Below, one piece after another: positions 26,984 to 36,270 of a DNA stretch of 43,845 nt. The DNA is taken from contig JAENWK010000009.1 in assembly GCA_016650045.1 (NCBI GenBank), positions 1-43,845 of the forward strand, given 5' to 3'. This stretch comes from Eubacteriaceae bacterium (GTDB taxonomy: Bacteria; Bacillota; Clostridia; Eubacteriales; Eubacteriaceae). The position numbers and the translations under genes were made by a program. The notes beneath the pieces were generated by a model, which worked only from the letters and a program-made list of their open reading frames with translations, made no database searches and had not been told where the DNA came from. Each line of letters starts with the position of its first letter. Position 1 is the first letter of the stretch.

Positions 26984-27448
26984 ATGTCCAAAGAACCCTT
27001 AAAAAAAATCGGAATCTGCGCAGATCACGGCGGATTTGAACTCAAAGAAAAGATAAAATCTTTTTTGACGGAAAACCAATTTGAACCCGTGGATTTTGGG
27101 GCGAAGGTATTGGACGAAACCGATGATTTCCCCGACTTCGTTATTCCATTGGCAAAGGCAGTCGCGGCAGGTAAAGTATTCCGCGGTATCGCTATATGTG
27201 GCAGTGGAGTAGGTGCCTGCGTTGCTGCCAACAAAGTTAAGGGTGTTAGATCGGCTTTGATCAACGATTATTTTTCGGCGCATCAGGGCGTGGAAGACGA
27301 TGATATGAACCTGATTTGCCTCGGGGGGCGTGTTACGGGATATGCAGCTGCTGAAGAGTATGTTCAGGTTTTTTTGAACGCCAAGTTTATCGGGGTGGAA
27401 AGACACATTCGGCGATTGCGGAAAATTCAGGAATTGGAATTTGAGTAG
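26984..27448 (+). CDS. rpiB: Ribose-5-phosphate isomerase B (RpiB/LacAB family)
   Basis: RpiB interconverts ribose 5-phosphate and ribulose 5-phosphate. The 154-residue protein has ICADHGGFELKEKI (residues 11-24), the catalytic Cys72 in ICGSGVGACVAANKVKGVRS, NDYFSAHQGVEDDDMNLICL with the active-site His, and GGRVTGYAAAEEYVQVFL. These fit RpiB; related LacA/LacB and allose-phosphate isomerases share the fold, but location between tkt and tal favours the ribose enzyme. Its length is the family norm. The ATG follows acaATG with no clear Shine-Dalgarno sequence. The gene is 105 bases after tkt, with a repeat between. Confidence 0.93.
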   Translation: MSKEPLKKIGICADHGGFELKEKIKSFLTENQFEPVDFGAKVLDETDDFPDFVIPLAKAVAAGKVFRGIAICGSGVGACVAANKVKGVRSALINDYFSAHQGVEDDDMNLICLGGRVTGYAAAEEYVQVFLNAKFIGVERHIRRLRKIQELEFE

Positions 27449-27807
27449 AGACGGGAGACGGGAGACAAGAGAAGAGCTTTGAGAGGCAGTATCCAGTGGC
27501 AGTATCCAGTGGCAGTTGGCAGTAGTGTTCAGTGTTCAGTGGTTAAAAGGATTAATGACCATGTTTTGATAATGTAAATTAATTAAAAACCGGTCAACAC
27601 TAATCAGGAAAGTTCAAAGAGAAGAAAAGAAAAAGAGAAGAAAAGAAAAAGAGAAGAAAATGTAAAAGACTAGAAGCAGTCAATACCGAGAGAAGTAATT
27701 CGTATATAATTTTTTTAGTCCTACGTCTTACGTCTTATTGTCCTAAGTCATTCTCCTATCCTACGTCATTTTACTGATAAGCTTAAAACAAATTAATAAC
27801 ACACATT
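27449..27807. repeat. Repeat-rich spacer between rpiB and tal
   Basis: No gene is visible. The spacer holds several simple repeats: gacgggagacgggagac-like sequence after the rpiB stop, a 13-base unit ggcagtatccagt twice in tandem (27485-27510) with further cagt variants to about 27541, a 16-base purine unit gagaagaaaagaaaaa repeated about 2.6 times (27616-27660), and the tcctacgtcttacgtctta-type sequence at 27718-27775 that recurs at 33355-33388. These are typical slippage-prone spacers. Confidence 0.75.
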
Positions 27808-28899
27808 ATGAACCCACTAAACAAAATACGAAATCACGGGCAGAGCATCTGGCTGGATTTGCTCGATCGAGAAATCATGGAAACCGGAAAATTGAAAAGT
27901 CTAATAGACGAAGATGATTTGCGGGGTCTTACTTCCAATCCTTCAATTTTTGAGAAGGCTATTACAGGCAGTTCGGATTACGATGAGGATATAGCGAAAT
28001 TGGCAGAGAAGACAGATGATAATGCCGTTATCTTTTTCGACATGGCAATATCCGATATTCAAAGAGCGGCTGATATTTTTAAACCGGTATTCGACAAGAC
28101 CAACGGAAAAGACGGCTTTGTAAGTCTCGAGGTTTCGCCCTATTTGGCCCGCGATACGGATGGAACCATTGAACAGGTTCGTGACCTATGGAAAAGGGTG
28201 GACAGAAAAAATGTAATGATCAAAATCCCCGGAACCAAACAAGGTCTCCCAGCGATCCGTGAATGTTTAAGAGAGGGTATTAATGTTAATATTACACTCC
28301 TTTTTGGGCTGCCACGCTATCGTGAAATAACTGAAGCCTTTATGGGTGGACTTGAAGACAGATTGAAGCAAGGAAATTCCATAGAGAATGTATCTTCAGT
28401 GGCGAGCTTTTTCCTTAGCCGAATTGATGTTTTGGTGGATCCGATGCTCGATGAAAAAGGAGCGAAAACACTAAGGGGCAAAATTGCAATCGCCTCAGCC
28501 AAACTAGCCTATCAAATTTATTTGGATATGATTTCCAGTGACCGTTTTAAAAAGCTGGAGGCAAAAGGGGCACAACGCCAAAGGGTACTTTGGGCAAGTA
28601 CAAGTACTAAAGATCCATCGTTTAGCGATGTGCTATATGTAGAAACCTTGATTGGAAAAGATACAATAAATACCTTGCCAATGAAAACCATCGATGCCTT
28701 TCGCGATCACGGAAAAGTGACGGATTCCCTCACAGAGGGGATTGAGGATGCGGAGGCAACTTTAAAAGAATTAAAGAATAAGGGGATCAGCATAGACAAG
28801 ATTACCCAAAAGCTGGAAGATGAGGGAATAGAAAAATTCAATAAGGCCTTCGATAAACTGCTTAAGAGCATCGATGGTCAGAAAGGAAAAAATGGTTAA
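27808..28899 (+). CDS. tal: Transaldolase
   Basis: Transaldolase transfers dihydroxyacetone units from sedoheptulose 7-phosphate to glyceraldehyde 3-phosphate through a Schiff base. The 363-residue protein contains GLTSNPSIFEKAI (residues 40-52), VSLEVSPYLARDT, the reactive Lys139 in VMIKIPGTKQGLPAI, NVNITLLFGLPRYREI and VASFFLSRIDVLVDP. The length and the DVLYVETLIGKDTINTLP segment place it with the longer transaldolases of about 360-380 residues, the type also found fused to Pgi in some bacteria. Here pgi is a separate gene 4.5 kb downstream. The next gene starts immediately after, or just inside, the tal stop, suggesting coupling. Confidence 0.96.
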   Translation: MNPLNKIRNHGQSIWLDLLDREIMETGKLKSLIDEDDLRGLTSNPSIFEKAITGSSDYDEDIAKLAEKTDDNAVIFFDMAISDIQRAADIFKPVFDKTNGKDGFVSLEVSPYLARDTDGTIEQVRDLWKRVDRKNVMIKIPGTKQGLPAIRECLREGINVNITLLFGLPRYREITEAFMGGLEDRLKQGNSIENVSSVASFFLSRIDVLVDPMLDEKGAKTLRGKIAIASAKLAYQIYLDMISSDRFKKLEAKGAQRQRVLWASTSTKDPSFSDVLYVETLIGKDTINTLPMKTIDAFRDHGKVTDSLTEGIEDAEATLKELKNKGISIDKITQKLEDEGIEKFNKAFDKLLKSIDGQKGKNG

Positions 28900-28903
28900 G
28901 GAA

Positions 28904-29527
28904 ATGATGGAGTTGGATATTTCTAAAATAAAAGTCGTCTTTTTGGATATTGGGGGTGTACTCCTCACTAATGCCTGGGACCATGAATCACGCCAAAAGG
29001 CGGCTGAGGTATTTGGGTTTGACTATGAGGAAATGAACATGCTGCACAATTTCATCTACAACGTTTTTGAGATTGGCAGTATCTCGCTCAACGAATACCT
29101 CAACACCTCCGTATTTCATCGTCCCCGCGATTTTACGAAAGAGGAATTCAAGGATTTTATGTACGCACAATCCGTCGAATTGCCAAAGATGTTGCCCTGG
29201 GTAAAGAAATGGAAAAAGCAGATGGACCTGCCTGTATTTGCACTCAGCAACGAAAATAGGGAACTAAACGATTATCGAATTGACAAGTTTAATCTACACG
29301 AAGTATTCGACGGATTTTTCTCATCTTGTTATCTCGGTTTCCGCAAACCCGATCCGCGTATTTTTCAAACTGCATTGCAAATTGCACGGATAGCACCTTC
29401 CGAATGCATTTATTTTGACGATAGGCCTCTTTTGGTTAATGTTGCTAAAAAGCTGGGAATGAACGCTATTCATCATCAAAAATTTGAAACATCAAAAAAA
29501 ATTCTCGAAAATCTAATACGAAAATAA
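28904..29527 (+). CDS. HAD-superfamily hydrolase inside the pentose phosphate operon
   Basis: The product is about 207 residues from the ATG at 28904. Earlier in-frame ATGs at 28874 and 28892 would overlap tal and add only basic residues. Motif I is VFLDIGGVLL, with the nucleophilic Asp and Gly in place of the usual second Asp, as in many HAD-IA phosphatases of the YihX type. A helical cap follows, then motif II ALSNEN, motif III with Lys in FRKPDPRIFQ, and motif IV IYFDDRPL. It is therefore probably a phosphatase for a small phosphate ester. Tight placement between tal (4 bases) and gnd (7 bases) suggests a substrate in the same pathway, which could be a sugar phosphate or a damaged by-product. 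The substrate itself cannot be read from the sequence. Confidence 0.85.
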   Translation: MMELDISKIKVVFLDIGGVLLTNAWDHESRQKAAEVFGFDYEEMNMLHNFIYNVFEIGSISLNEYLNTSVFHRPRDFTKEEFKDFMYAQSVELPKMLPWVKKWKKQMDLPVFALSNENRELNDYRIDKFNLHEVFDGFFSSCYLGFRKPDPRIFQTALQIARIAPSECIYFDDRPLLVNVAKKLGMNAIHHQKFETSKKILENLIRK

Positions 29528-29534
29528 CATCATT

Positions 29535-30965
29535 ATGAACACGCAAAATGGAAATCGAAGGGCCTTTGGAATGATCGGCCTCGGCACTATGGGTTCCAAC
29601 CTTTTACAAAATATCGCAGACCACGGATACAGCTGTGCCGGCTTCGACATAGATTCCAAGAAGGTGGCTACCCTTAATCAGTTAAACCGCGACGGTATAA
29701 AGGGTTTTTCAGATATGAATGATTTCGTAAAAAGCCTAAACAGTCCAAGAATAGTGATGATGCTGGTTCCTGCCGGCAAAATTGTGGATGGCGTAATAGA
29801 GGAATTGATTGCAGTCCTTGAGAAAGGAGACATCATCATCGATGGCGGGAATTCACATTTTATCGATACTGACCGACGTTTTTTAGATTTAGAGAAAAAA
29901 GGATATCATTTCATCGGGATGGGCGTATCCGGTGGGGAGGAAGGTGCCCGAAGAGGCCCGAGCATGATGCCGGGGGGAGATAGAGAAGCCTACAACGCAG
30001 TGAAACCCATATTAAAAAAGATTGCGGCCCATGTAAATGGAGAACCTACTGTTGCGTATATGGGTGAACGTTCTGCCGGTCATTTTGTAAAAATGGTGCA
30101 CAACGGTATCGAATATGCCTTGATGCAATTGCTATCGGAAACCTATGAGGTTTTAAAAAATGGTCTAAAACTTAAAGACAACGAAATTCACGAAGTATTT
30201 AAAAAATGGAACGAAGGCAGGTTGAAATCTTATTTGCTGGAAATTACCCGAGATATTTTTGCATACAAAAATAAGGGAGCAAAATACCTTTTGCTCAACG
30301 ATATTAAAGACGAAGCAAAAGCCAAAGGAACTGGAAAATGGACTTCCCAAGCTGCAATGGATCTAAATCTTCCTATTCCCATTATCGATATTGCCGTATC
30401 CATGCGCGACCTGTCAAAATACAAAACCTTGCGCACTAGGGCTTCGCAAATCTATTCCAATCCAAAAGATGCAAAATACAGTGATTCTAGCGAAAAATAT
30501 ATAGCCACTATGGAAGAGGCATTTTATTTCGCAATGGCATCTGCCTATGCCCAGGGAATGCATTTGCTTTACCGTGCCAATGAAGAATACAAATACGAAC
30601 TAAACCTGGGAGTGATCGCGAAAATTTGGCGCGGTGGCTGCATTATCCGTTCCGAATTTTTGGAAGATATCTATGCGGCCTATAAAAGGGATGCGAAATT
30701 GAAGCATTTGTTTTTGGATCACGGCATTGAAAATAGTCTTGTTAAAAGTATCCCCGGCATCCGAACTGTCGTTTCAGACGCTGCGCGTGGTGGTATAGCC
30801 GTTCCTGCATTTTCGGCTGCATTGGGCTATTTTGATAATTTCAGAAGTGAAAATATGCCGGCAAACCTCATTCAGGCACAACGGGATTATTTCGGCTCGC
30901 ATACTTACGAACTCATAGGAAAAGAAGGGGTTTTTCATACAGAATGGGAAGAACCCAACAATTAA
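29535..30965 (+). CDS. gnd: 6-phosphogluconate dehydrogenase, decarboxylating
   Basis: Gnd oxidises 6-phosphogluconate to ribulose 5-phosphate and CO2 with NAD(P)+. The 476-residue protein is full length. It has the nucleotide-binding GLGTMGSNL (residues 15-23), IDGGNSHFIDTDRR, the substrate loop GMGVSGGEEGARRGPS (128-143), and the catalytic Lys186 and Glu193 in GHFVKMVHNGIEY. The conserved C-terminal RAQRDYFGSHTYE region lies near the end, followed by EGVFHTEWE. The gene begins 7 bases after the HAD gene, so both are in one transcript, and zwf follows 45 bases later. Confidence 0.97.
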   Translation: MNTQNGNRRAFGMIGLGTMGSNLLQNIADHGYSCAGFDIDSKKVATLNQLNRDGIKGFSDMNDFVKSLNSPRIVMMLVPAGKIVDGVIEELIAVLEKGDIIIDGGNSHFIDTDRRFLDLEKKGYHFIGMGVSGGEEGARRGPSMMPGGDREAYNAVKPILKKIAAHVNGEPTVAYMGERSAGHFVKMVHNGIEYALMQLLSETYEVLKNGLKLKDNEIHEVFKKWNEGRLKSYLLEITRDIFAYKNKGAKYLLLNDIKDEAKAKGTGKWTSQAAMDLNLPIPIIDIAVSMRDLSKYKTLRTRASQIYSNPKDAKYSDSSEKYIATMEEAFYFAMASAYAQGMHLLYRANEEYKYELNLGVIAKIWRGGCIIRSEFLEDIYAAYKRDAKLKHLFLDHGIENSLVKSIPGIRTVVSDAARGGIAVPAFSAALGYFDNFRSENMPANLIQAQRDYFGSHTYELIGKEGVFHTEWEEPNN

Positions 30966-31010
30966 ACCGCCCGTTTTAGCAACGGGAGGCTTCTCTAAAA
31001 TTAAAAAGTT

Positions 31011-32534
31011 ATGGCAAAGACATCAAATAAAGAATCAAGTCCGACCATTTTCATCATTTTCGGTGGAACTGGGGATCTTAGCAAAAGAAAAATCATACCT
31101 GCGCTTTACAATCTGTTTCTTGAAAATCGTTTACCCGAAAAATTTGCTATCATCGGCACTGGACGCAGCAAATTCACTGATTCGAAATACCGAATTTCTC
31201 TATTGGAAGCCGTTGACGAATTTTCGCGTAGGGGTAAGGCTAAAAGAGAGGATTGGTCAAAGTTTGCATCAAATATTTCCTATCAGATCGCGAATATAAA
31301 AGACGCTTCTGAGTATAAAGAGTTTGGTTCAAGAATCGATACCCTTAAGGAAGAATGGAAACAAGCCGCATCCATAATTTATTACTGTGCAGTTTCGCCC
31401 GAGTTTTTTTGCACCATTGCCGAGAATATATCTGCAAGTAAATTAGAGAATAACCCAGAAACCACACGTATAATAATCGAGAAACCTTTTGGTCGCGACC
31501 TCAACTCGGCAAAAGAACTAAACAGTAAGTTGCTCACTATTTTTAATGAAAAACAGATTTATAGGATAGACCATTATCTGGGGAAAGAGGTAGTGCAAAA
31601 TATTATGGCTTTCCGTTTCGCCAATGCCATTATGGAACCTCTTTGGAACCGCAACCATATTGAACACGTACAGATTTCGGTTACCGAACAAATAGGAATA
31701 GAGGATCGTGGCGATTATTTTGAAAATGCCGGTATCCTTCGAGACATGATCCAAAACCACTTGTTGCAATTGCTTTGCACCATTGCCATGGAACCACCAA
31801 TTAATTTTGATGCCGATGTGGTACGCGATCGAAAAGTTGAGGTACTGCACGCCATGCGAAAAATTGCTCCGGGCAAGGTCGATACTATGGCAGCAAGAGG
31901 GCAATACGGCCCTGGCTGGGTAGAAGGAAAAGAAGTGCCAGGCTATAGGGAAGAGAAGGAAGTAGATCCCAACTCCAATACCGAAACCTATGCCGCATTA
32001 AAATTTTATGTTGATAACTGGCGGTGGCAGGGAGTTCCATTTTATTTGCGCACCGGAAAGCGGCTCTTCAAATCGGCTTCCCTTATTACTATCCAATTCC
32101 GGGAAGTTCCCCACAATATGTTCCACCGCGAAGAGGGAAATATCCCTAAACAGAATAGACTCGTTATAAGTATTCAACCCGATATGGGAATCCGGTTTCA
32201 ACTGGAGAGCAAAACACCGGGCCTGGAAATGAGTTTGAATACGGTGGATATGGTTTTCGATTATTCTGGAAAAACAAGAGTAGATTCGCCAGAGGCTTAT
32301 GAAACGCTTTTACTGGATATCATTTCAGGAGATCAAACCCTGTTTATGCGTGCAGATCAAGTGGAGGCAGCGTGGGAACTTATAATGCCTGTGCTCGATG
32401 CTTGGGAAAACAATAAAAATTCTAACTTTCCAAATTATCCGGCAGATTCCTGGGGCCCCGAAAATGCGGAAGCGCTCATTGCAAAAGATGGCTATCACTG
32501 GTTCAGCCTTCCGGAATTAAACAAAAAGGACTAA
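31011..32534 (+). CDS. zwf: Glucose-6-phosphate 1-dehydrogenase
   Basis: Zwf makes 6-phosphogluconolactone and NAD(P)H from glucose 6-phosphate and commits carbon to the oxidative pentose phosphate pathway. The 507-residue protein shows the dinucleotide loop IFGGTGDLSKRKIIPALYNL (residues 16-35), IIEKPFGRDL, the catalytic-site peptide RIDHYLGKEVVQN (185-197), and later NWRWQGVPFYLRTGKRL. These are the standard family signatures and the length is normal. The gnd-zwf spacer (30966-31010) includes a gcccg-ttttagcaacggg hairpin-like sequence. The stop overlaps the pgl start (TAATG). Confidence 0.97.
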   Translation: MAKTSNKESSPTIFIIFGGTGDLSKRKIIPALYNLFLENRLPEKFAIIGTGRSKFTDSKYRISLLEAVDEFSRRGKAKREDWSKFASNISYQIANIKDASEYKEFGSRIDTLKEEWKQAASIIYYCAVSPEFFCTIAENISASKLENNPETTRIIIEKPFGRDLNSAKELNSKLLTIFNEKQIYRIDHYLGKEVVQNIMAFRFANAIMEPLWNRNHIEHVQISVTEQIGIEDRGDYFENAGILRDMIQNHLLQLLCTIAMEPPINFDADVVRDRKVEVLHAMRKIAPGKVDTMAARGQYGPGWVEGKEVPGYREEKEVDPNSNTETYAALKFYVDNWRWQGVPFYLRTGKRLFKSASLITIQFREVPHNMFHREEGNIPKQNRLVISIQPDMGIRFQLESKTPGLEMSLNTVDMVFDYSGKTRVDSPEAYETLLLDIISGDQTLFMRADQVEAAWELIMPVLDAWENNKNSNFPNYPADSWGPENAEALIAKDGYHWFSLPELNKKD

Positions 32535-33259
32535 TGGTGGACATCAAAATATACGATGACTCCGACGAGTTAATAAATGCTCTGGCAAACGCCATTCGCG
32601 ATGTTTCGAAAGAGGCCATTGACGCGCAGGGGCAATTCAACTTTGTGCTTTCGGGTGGAAGTTCCCCTAGAAAACTTTATGAATTACTCTCTTCTGAAAC
32701 GTATAAAAATCAGATAGACTGGGAGAAAACTTGGTTTTTCTTTGGGGATGAACGCTTTGTTCCCGAAAACGACCCCCAACGAAATTCCTTAATGGCGAAA
32801 GAGGTTTTATTTGAACCTTTAAATATTGCTGAATCCCGTATTTTTAATATCGATACCAGCGGTACTCCGGAGGAGGCAGCTCAAAGATATGCAGATTCAA
32901 TAGCCGCACATTTTCAGCACAAACCAATTGAATTCGATTTTATACTTTTGGGTCTTGGCGATAATGCACATACCGCTTCACTTTTTCCAAATACTTCGGT
33001 ATTAAAAGAAACTGAAGCCACGATTAAATCGGTGTTTGTAAAAGAAGTGGATATGTACAGAATTACAATGACGGCACCGCTTATCAATCAAGCGAAAAAA
33101 ATCGCCTTTTTGGTTTTTGGAAAAGAAAAATCGGAGGCAGTGTACCAGGTCTTGAAAGATAAAACAGCTTCGGTAACGCAATATCCGGCGCGTTTGATCA
33201 ACTCAAATGAGAAAAAAGTCGTGTGGTATTTAGATACCGCCGCAGCTTCACGTTTATAA
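32534..33259 (+). CDS. pgl: 6-phosphogluconolactonase (DevB/NagB fold)
   Basis: Pgl hydrolyses 6-phosphogluconolactone to 6-phosphogluconate between Zwf and Gnd. The 241-residue protein has the NagB-like N-terminal FNFVLSGGSSPRKLYELLS (residues about 36-54), then FFFGDERFVPENDPQRNS (about 72-89), and FDFILLGLGDNAHTASLFPN with the catalytic His (about 134-153). This separates it from glucosamine-6-phosphate deaminase. The start codon overlaps the zwf stop by one base, so translation is coupled. The family, order and length agree. Confidence 0.95.
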   Translation: MVDIKIYDDSDELINALANAIRDVSKEAIDAQGQFNFVLSGGSSPRKLYELLSSETYKNQIDWEKTWFFFGDERFVPENDPQRNSLMAKEVLFEPLNIAESRIFNIDTSGTPEEAAQRYADSIAAHFQHKPIEFDFILLGLGDNAHTASLFPNTSVLKETEATIKSVFVKEVDMYRITMTAPLINQAKKIAFLVFGKEKSEAVYQVLKDKTASVTQYPARLINSNEKKVVWYLDTAAASRL

Positions 33260-33422
33260 AAGAAATGAAATAATTGACCATATAAAAGAAATTTGACATA
33301 AGACAAAAGGACGTATGACATAGGACTTATTCCTTTTTAAAACTGCTAAGATTTAGTCCTATGTCCTACGTCTTACAGTCCTACGTCCCTTTAAGTATAA
33401 CTCAAAAAAGAAATAATTAAAC
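33260..33422. repeat. Spacer with inverted repeat between pgl and pgi
   Basis: A 17-base arm acgtatgacataggact (33311-33327) pairs with agtcctatgtcctacgt (33355-33371) with a single mismatch around a 27-base loop. The right arm continues cttacagtcctacgtcc, the same kind of sequence as 27718-27775. The structure may reduce read-through from pgl into pgi, but it has no clear T-run and looks like a dispersed spacer element. Confidence 0.6.
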
Positions 33423-35075
33423 ATGTTCCCAAAAATAAATCCAATACAAACACCAGCCTGGAAAGCGTTGATCGAGCATCAGACCGATATGAAAAAGGTG
33501 CAGATGAAAGACCTCTTTGCCCAGGATCCAAAACGGTTTGAAAAGATGTCTGTTCAGTTTAACGATATCCTCTTCGATTATTCCAAAAACATAATCACCG
33601 ATAAAACCCTTGAAAAGCTTCTGCAACTGACGGAGGATTGCAAGGTAAAAACTGCGATGGAAGCGATGTTTGCCGGTGAAAAAATCAATCAAACCGAGGA
33701 CCGCGCCGTCATGCATACGGCTTTGCGAAACTTTTCGGATAAACCGATTATCGTAGATGGCAAAGACATTATGCAGGAAGTCCGGGAAACACGTAAAAAA
33801 ATGAAATCCTTTTGCGGAAAAATCCACAGCGGAGAGTGGAAAGGCTATACCGGAAAAAAAATCACGGACATCGTAAACATAGGTATCGGTGGGAGCGACC
33901 TCGGGCCAGTAATGGCCACCGAAGCCCTGCGGCCGTATTGGATTGATGGAATTCAGGCCCATTTCGTTTCCAATGTTGATGGCACCCAGATTGTAGAAAC
34001 GCTGAAAAACCTAAACCCCGAGGAAACCCTTTTCACCATCGCATCAAAAACTTTTACCACCCAGGAAACTATGACCAATGCCCACACTGCGCGGGACTGG
34101 TTTTTGTTTTCAGCTAAGGACGAAAAATATGTCGCCAAGCATTTTGTGGCACTTTCAACTAACGAAGAAGGGGTGAAAGATTTCGGAATTGCGCCCGAAA
34201 ACATGTTCACTTTTTGGGATTGGGTAGGAGGTCGCTACAGTCTTTGGAGCAGTATCGGACTTTCAATTGCACTGACAATTGGCTACGACAATTTCGAAAA
34301 GTTGCTCAAGGGGGCCGAGTCAACCGATCACCATTTCAGAACCACCGACTTTAAGGAAAATATTCCTGTGATTATGGCATTAGTGGGAATATGGTACACC
34401 AATTTTTTTGGTTCCGAAACAGAAGCTATTTTTCCTTACGATCAGTATATGCACCGCTTTCCGGCCTATTTTCAACAGGGGAATATGGAGAGCAACGGCA
34501 AGCATACCGACAGAAACGGAAATGACGTAACTTATAGCACGGGCCCCGTAGTTTGGGGCGAACCGGGCACCAACGGCCAGCACGCATTTTATCAGCTTAT
34601 CCATCAGGGCACACATTTAATTCCCTGCGATTTCATTGCGCCTTCCATCAGTCACAATCCTATTGGAAATCACCATTCTATATTGCTCTCTAATTTCTTC
34701 GCCCAAACGGAAGCCTTGATGAATGGGAAAAACGCCGATCAAGTTGCGGCTGAACTCAAGGAGGAGAATATGGATAAATCAAGAATGGAAAAATTGATTC
34801 CCTTTAAGGTTTTTGAAGGCAATAAGCCTACAAATTCGTTCCTGCTTAAAGAGATAACACCATTTTCATTAGGGTCGCTAATAGCGCTTTACGAACATAA
34901 AATATTTGTTCAGGGAGTAATTTGGAATATCTTCAGTTTTGATCAATGGGGGGTAGAACTCGGGAAACAATTGGCTAAAAATGTATTGCCCCAACTGGAT
35001 AATAATAACAAAGTTGAATCGCATGACGCCTCGACCAATGGATTGATAAATGCATATAAAAGGTGGAGAAGTTAA
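33423..35075 (+). CDS. pgi: Glucose-6-phosphate isomerase
   Basis: Pgi interconverts glucose 6-phosphate and fructose 6-phosphate. The 550-residue protein shows the family signatures [18 protein letters not shown] (residues 152-169), [34 protein letters not shown], and [20 protein letters not shown] with the catalytic Glu, then the C-terminal [15 protein letters not shown] with the active-site Lys. It is the last + strand gene of this block. A perfect hairpin follows about 35 bases after the stop and separates it from the convergent GH130 gene. Confidence 0.97.
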   Translation: MFPKINPIQTPAWKALIEHQTDMKKVQMKDLFAQDPKRFEKMSVQFNDILFDYSKNIITDKTLEKLLQLTEDCKVKTAMEAMFAGEKINQTEDRAVMHTALRNFSDKPIIVDGKDIMQEVRETRKKMKSFCGKIHSGEWKGYTGKKITDIVNIGIGGSDLGPVMATEALRPYWIDGIQAHFVSNVDGTQIVETLKNLNPEETLFTIASKTFTTQETMTNAHTARDWFLFSAKDEKYVAKHFVALSTNEEGVKDFGIAPENMFTFWDWVGGRYSLWSSIGLSIALTIGYDNFEKLLKGAESTDHHFRTTDFKENIPVIMALVGIWYTNFFGSETEAIFPYDQYMHRFPAYFQQGNMESNGKHTDRNGNDVTYSTGPVVWGEPGTNGQHAFYQLIHQGTHLIPCDFIAPSISHNPIGNHHSILLSNFFAQTEALMNGKNADQVAAELKEENMDKSRMEKLIPFKVFEGNKPTNSFLLKEITPFSLGSLIALYEHKIFVQGVIWNIFSFDQWGVELGKQLAKNVLPQLDNNNKVESHDASTNGLINAYKRWRS

Positions 35076-35109
35076 GGATTCTAGGAGTTAGAAATTTTGG
35101 GTTCCTTGG

Positions 35110-35142
35110 AGACCTAACAGGTCTTTGAGACCTGTTAGGTCT
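35110..35142. terminator. Hairpin between convergent pgi and GH130 genes
   Basis: Arms agacctaacaggtct (35110-35124) and agacctgttaggtct (35128-35142) are perfect reverse complements with a 3-base loop. A very stable stem forms on either strand. Its place between two convergent genes (ends at 35075 and 35184) suits a bidirectional terminator, although no long T-run follows. The sequence also matches a dispersed hairpin type common in flavobacterial spacers. Confidence 0.7.
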
Positions 35143-35183
35143 GGAGCCAGTTTAGAAAAGATATAAATGTTCTCTTTTGAACA

Positions 35184-36269
35184 TCATTTCAATTCCTTAG
35201 GCAAATGGTCAGGTATCTCCATTTTCGCCACACCTATTCTATCGTCGGCCATTCCGTAATACACGTCAATTCTGTTGGGTTGGCCAATATCATCGCGTCT
35301 ATCCGTTCCGGTCGGGAATACTACATCGCCCACTATGCCAATTGTTTCATTGGGTAATTCGGGTGCCAAAATAGGCTCGGGGGAACGGTACAGTATTTTT
35401 TGGGGTGCTTTTTCCGATAAAATCATTGCCCCGGCTGAATAGGTATATTTAGGCTGATCTGCAGTGGAATCGTCATGTTTTCGCACTCCGTGATAGACCA
35501 ACAACCAACCGTACTTCGTTAAAATTGGCGGTGCACCGGATCCAATTTTTAGGTTTTCCCAAGGATAAACCGGATGTGCCAGACAGTGATGGGATGTGAA
35601 TTTTGCATTTTTCAGAGATGTCTCTTTTCCATTTTTCAAGTTGAAATAAGATATCCAGATACTTTCTTTGTGTTCATCACTCTCGTGGGTATCATCGTTT
35701 TCAACAATCTCTTCCGGTCGGGTACCCGGAAACAGAGGACGATTCAACATAGCCATAGAGATGTGGTTATGCGGACTTGGAAGGTCTGTTGGAAAAAAGC
35801 TAGCATCCTTGTTGTCAATTCCGTTAAAATCAATGTCTTCGTACGGTAGAAACTGCACCAGTCCCAAACGCTCCCAATTAAAAAGATCTTTAGACCTCGC
35901 CATGGCAATACGAGGCCCTTTTGATCCATAAGCCGTATAGGTCATTATATAGTGTTCTACTGCTTTCACATAGGTTATCCTCGGGTCTTCACAGCCGCCA
36001 CCGCCATTTGGGCGTTTCTCATAGTCGGCTTCGGGTTCCAGCACTACGCCAAGGCGTTCCACTCCCACGGGGTCTCCAGCCGCATCGAATTTCACTTTTG
36101 CTATCCCTATCCGCGAATAGTTGTTTTTTGCAACCATACGCGGAAAAATATACAGATTTCCGTCCGGTCCACGGGTTACTGCTGGATTGAGAACCCCTTC
36201 AACTTCAAGTTCGTTCCCTTCTTCGGGTTTCATTATGGTACAAATGCGGTGTAATTGGAATGGTGTCAT
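35184..36269 (-). CDS. GH130 family mannoside phosphorylase/hydrolase
   Basis: GH130 enzymes act on beta-mannosides; many are phosphorylases that release mannose 1-phosphate, and some are hydrolases. From the ATG at 36269 the protein has 361 residues. The open frame extends 12 codons upstream to 36305, but MTPFQLHRI is the better start and lies 1 base after the upstream gene's stop. Motifs fit the five-bladed propeller: NPAVTRGPDGNLYIFPRMV, the active-site GGGGCEDPRITYV with the catalytic Asp, YTAYGSKGPRIAMA, GSGAPPILTKYGWLLVYHGV and GIVGDVVFPTG. No signal peptide is present, so it is cytosolic, which suits a phosphorylase. The substrate is not decided by sequence. Confidence 0.87.
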   Translation of the reverse strand: MTPFQLHRICTIMKPEEGNELEVEGVLNPAVTRGPDGNLYIFPRMVAKNNYSRIGIAKVKFDAAGDPVGVERLGVVLEPEADYEKRPNGGGGCEDPRITYVKAVEHYIMTYTAYGSKGPRIAMARSKDLFNWERLGLVQFLPYEDIDFNGIDNKDASFFPTDLPSPHNHISMAMLNRPLFPGTRPEEIVENDDTHESDEHKESIWISYFNLKNGKETSLKNAKFTSHHCLAHPVYPWENLKIGSGAPPILTKYGWLLVYHGVRKHDDSTADQPKYTYSAGAMILSEKAPQKILYRSPEPILAPELPNETIGIVGDVVFPTGTDRRDDIGQPNRIDVYYGMADDRIGVAKMEIPDHLPKELK

Positions 36270-36270
36270 A

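Noticed and set aside
27449-27807. CRISPR-like appearance of tandem repeats
   Set aside because: The units are 13-16 bases, directly adjacent without unique spacers, and no cas gene is nearby.
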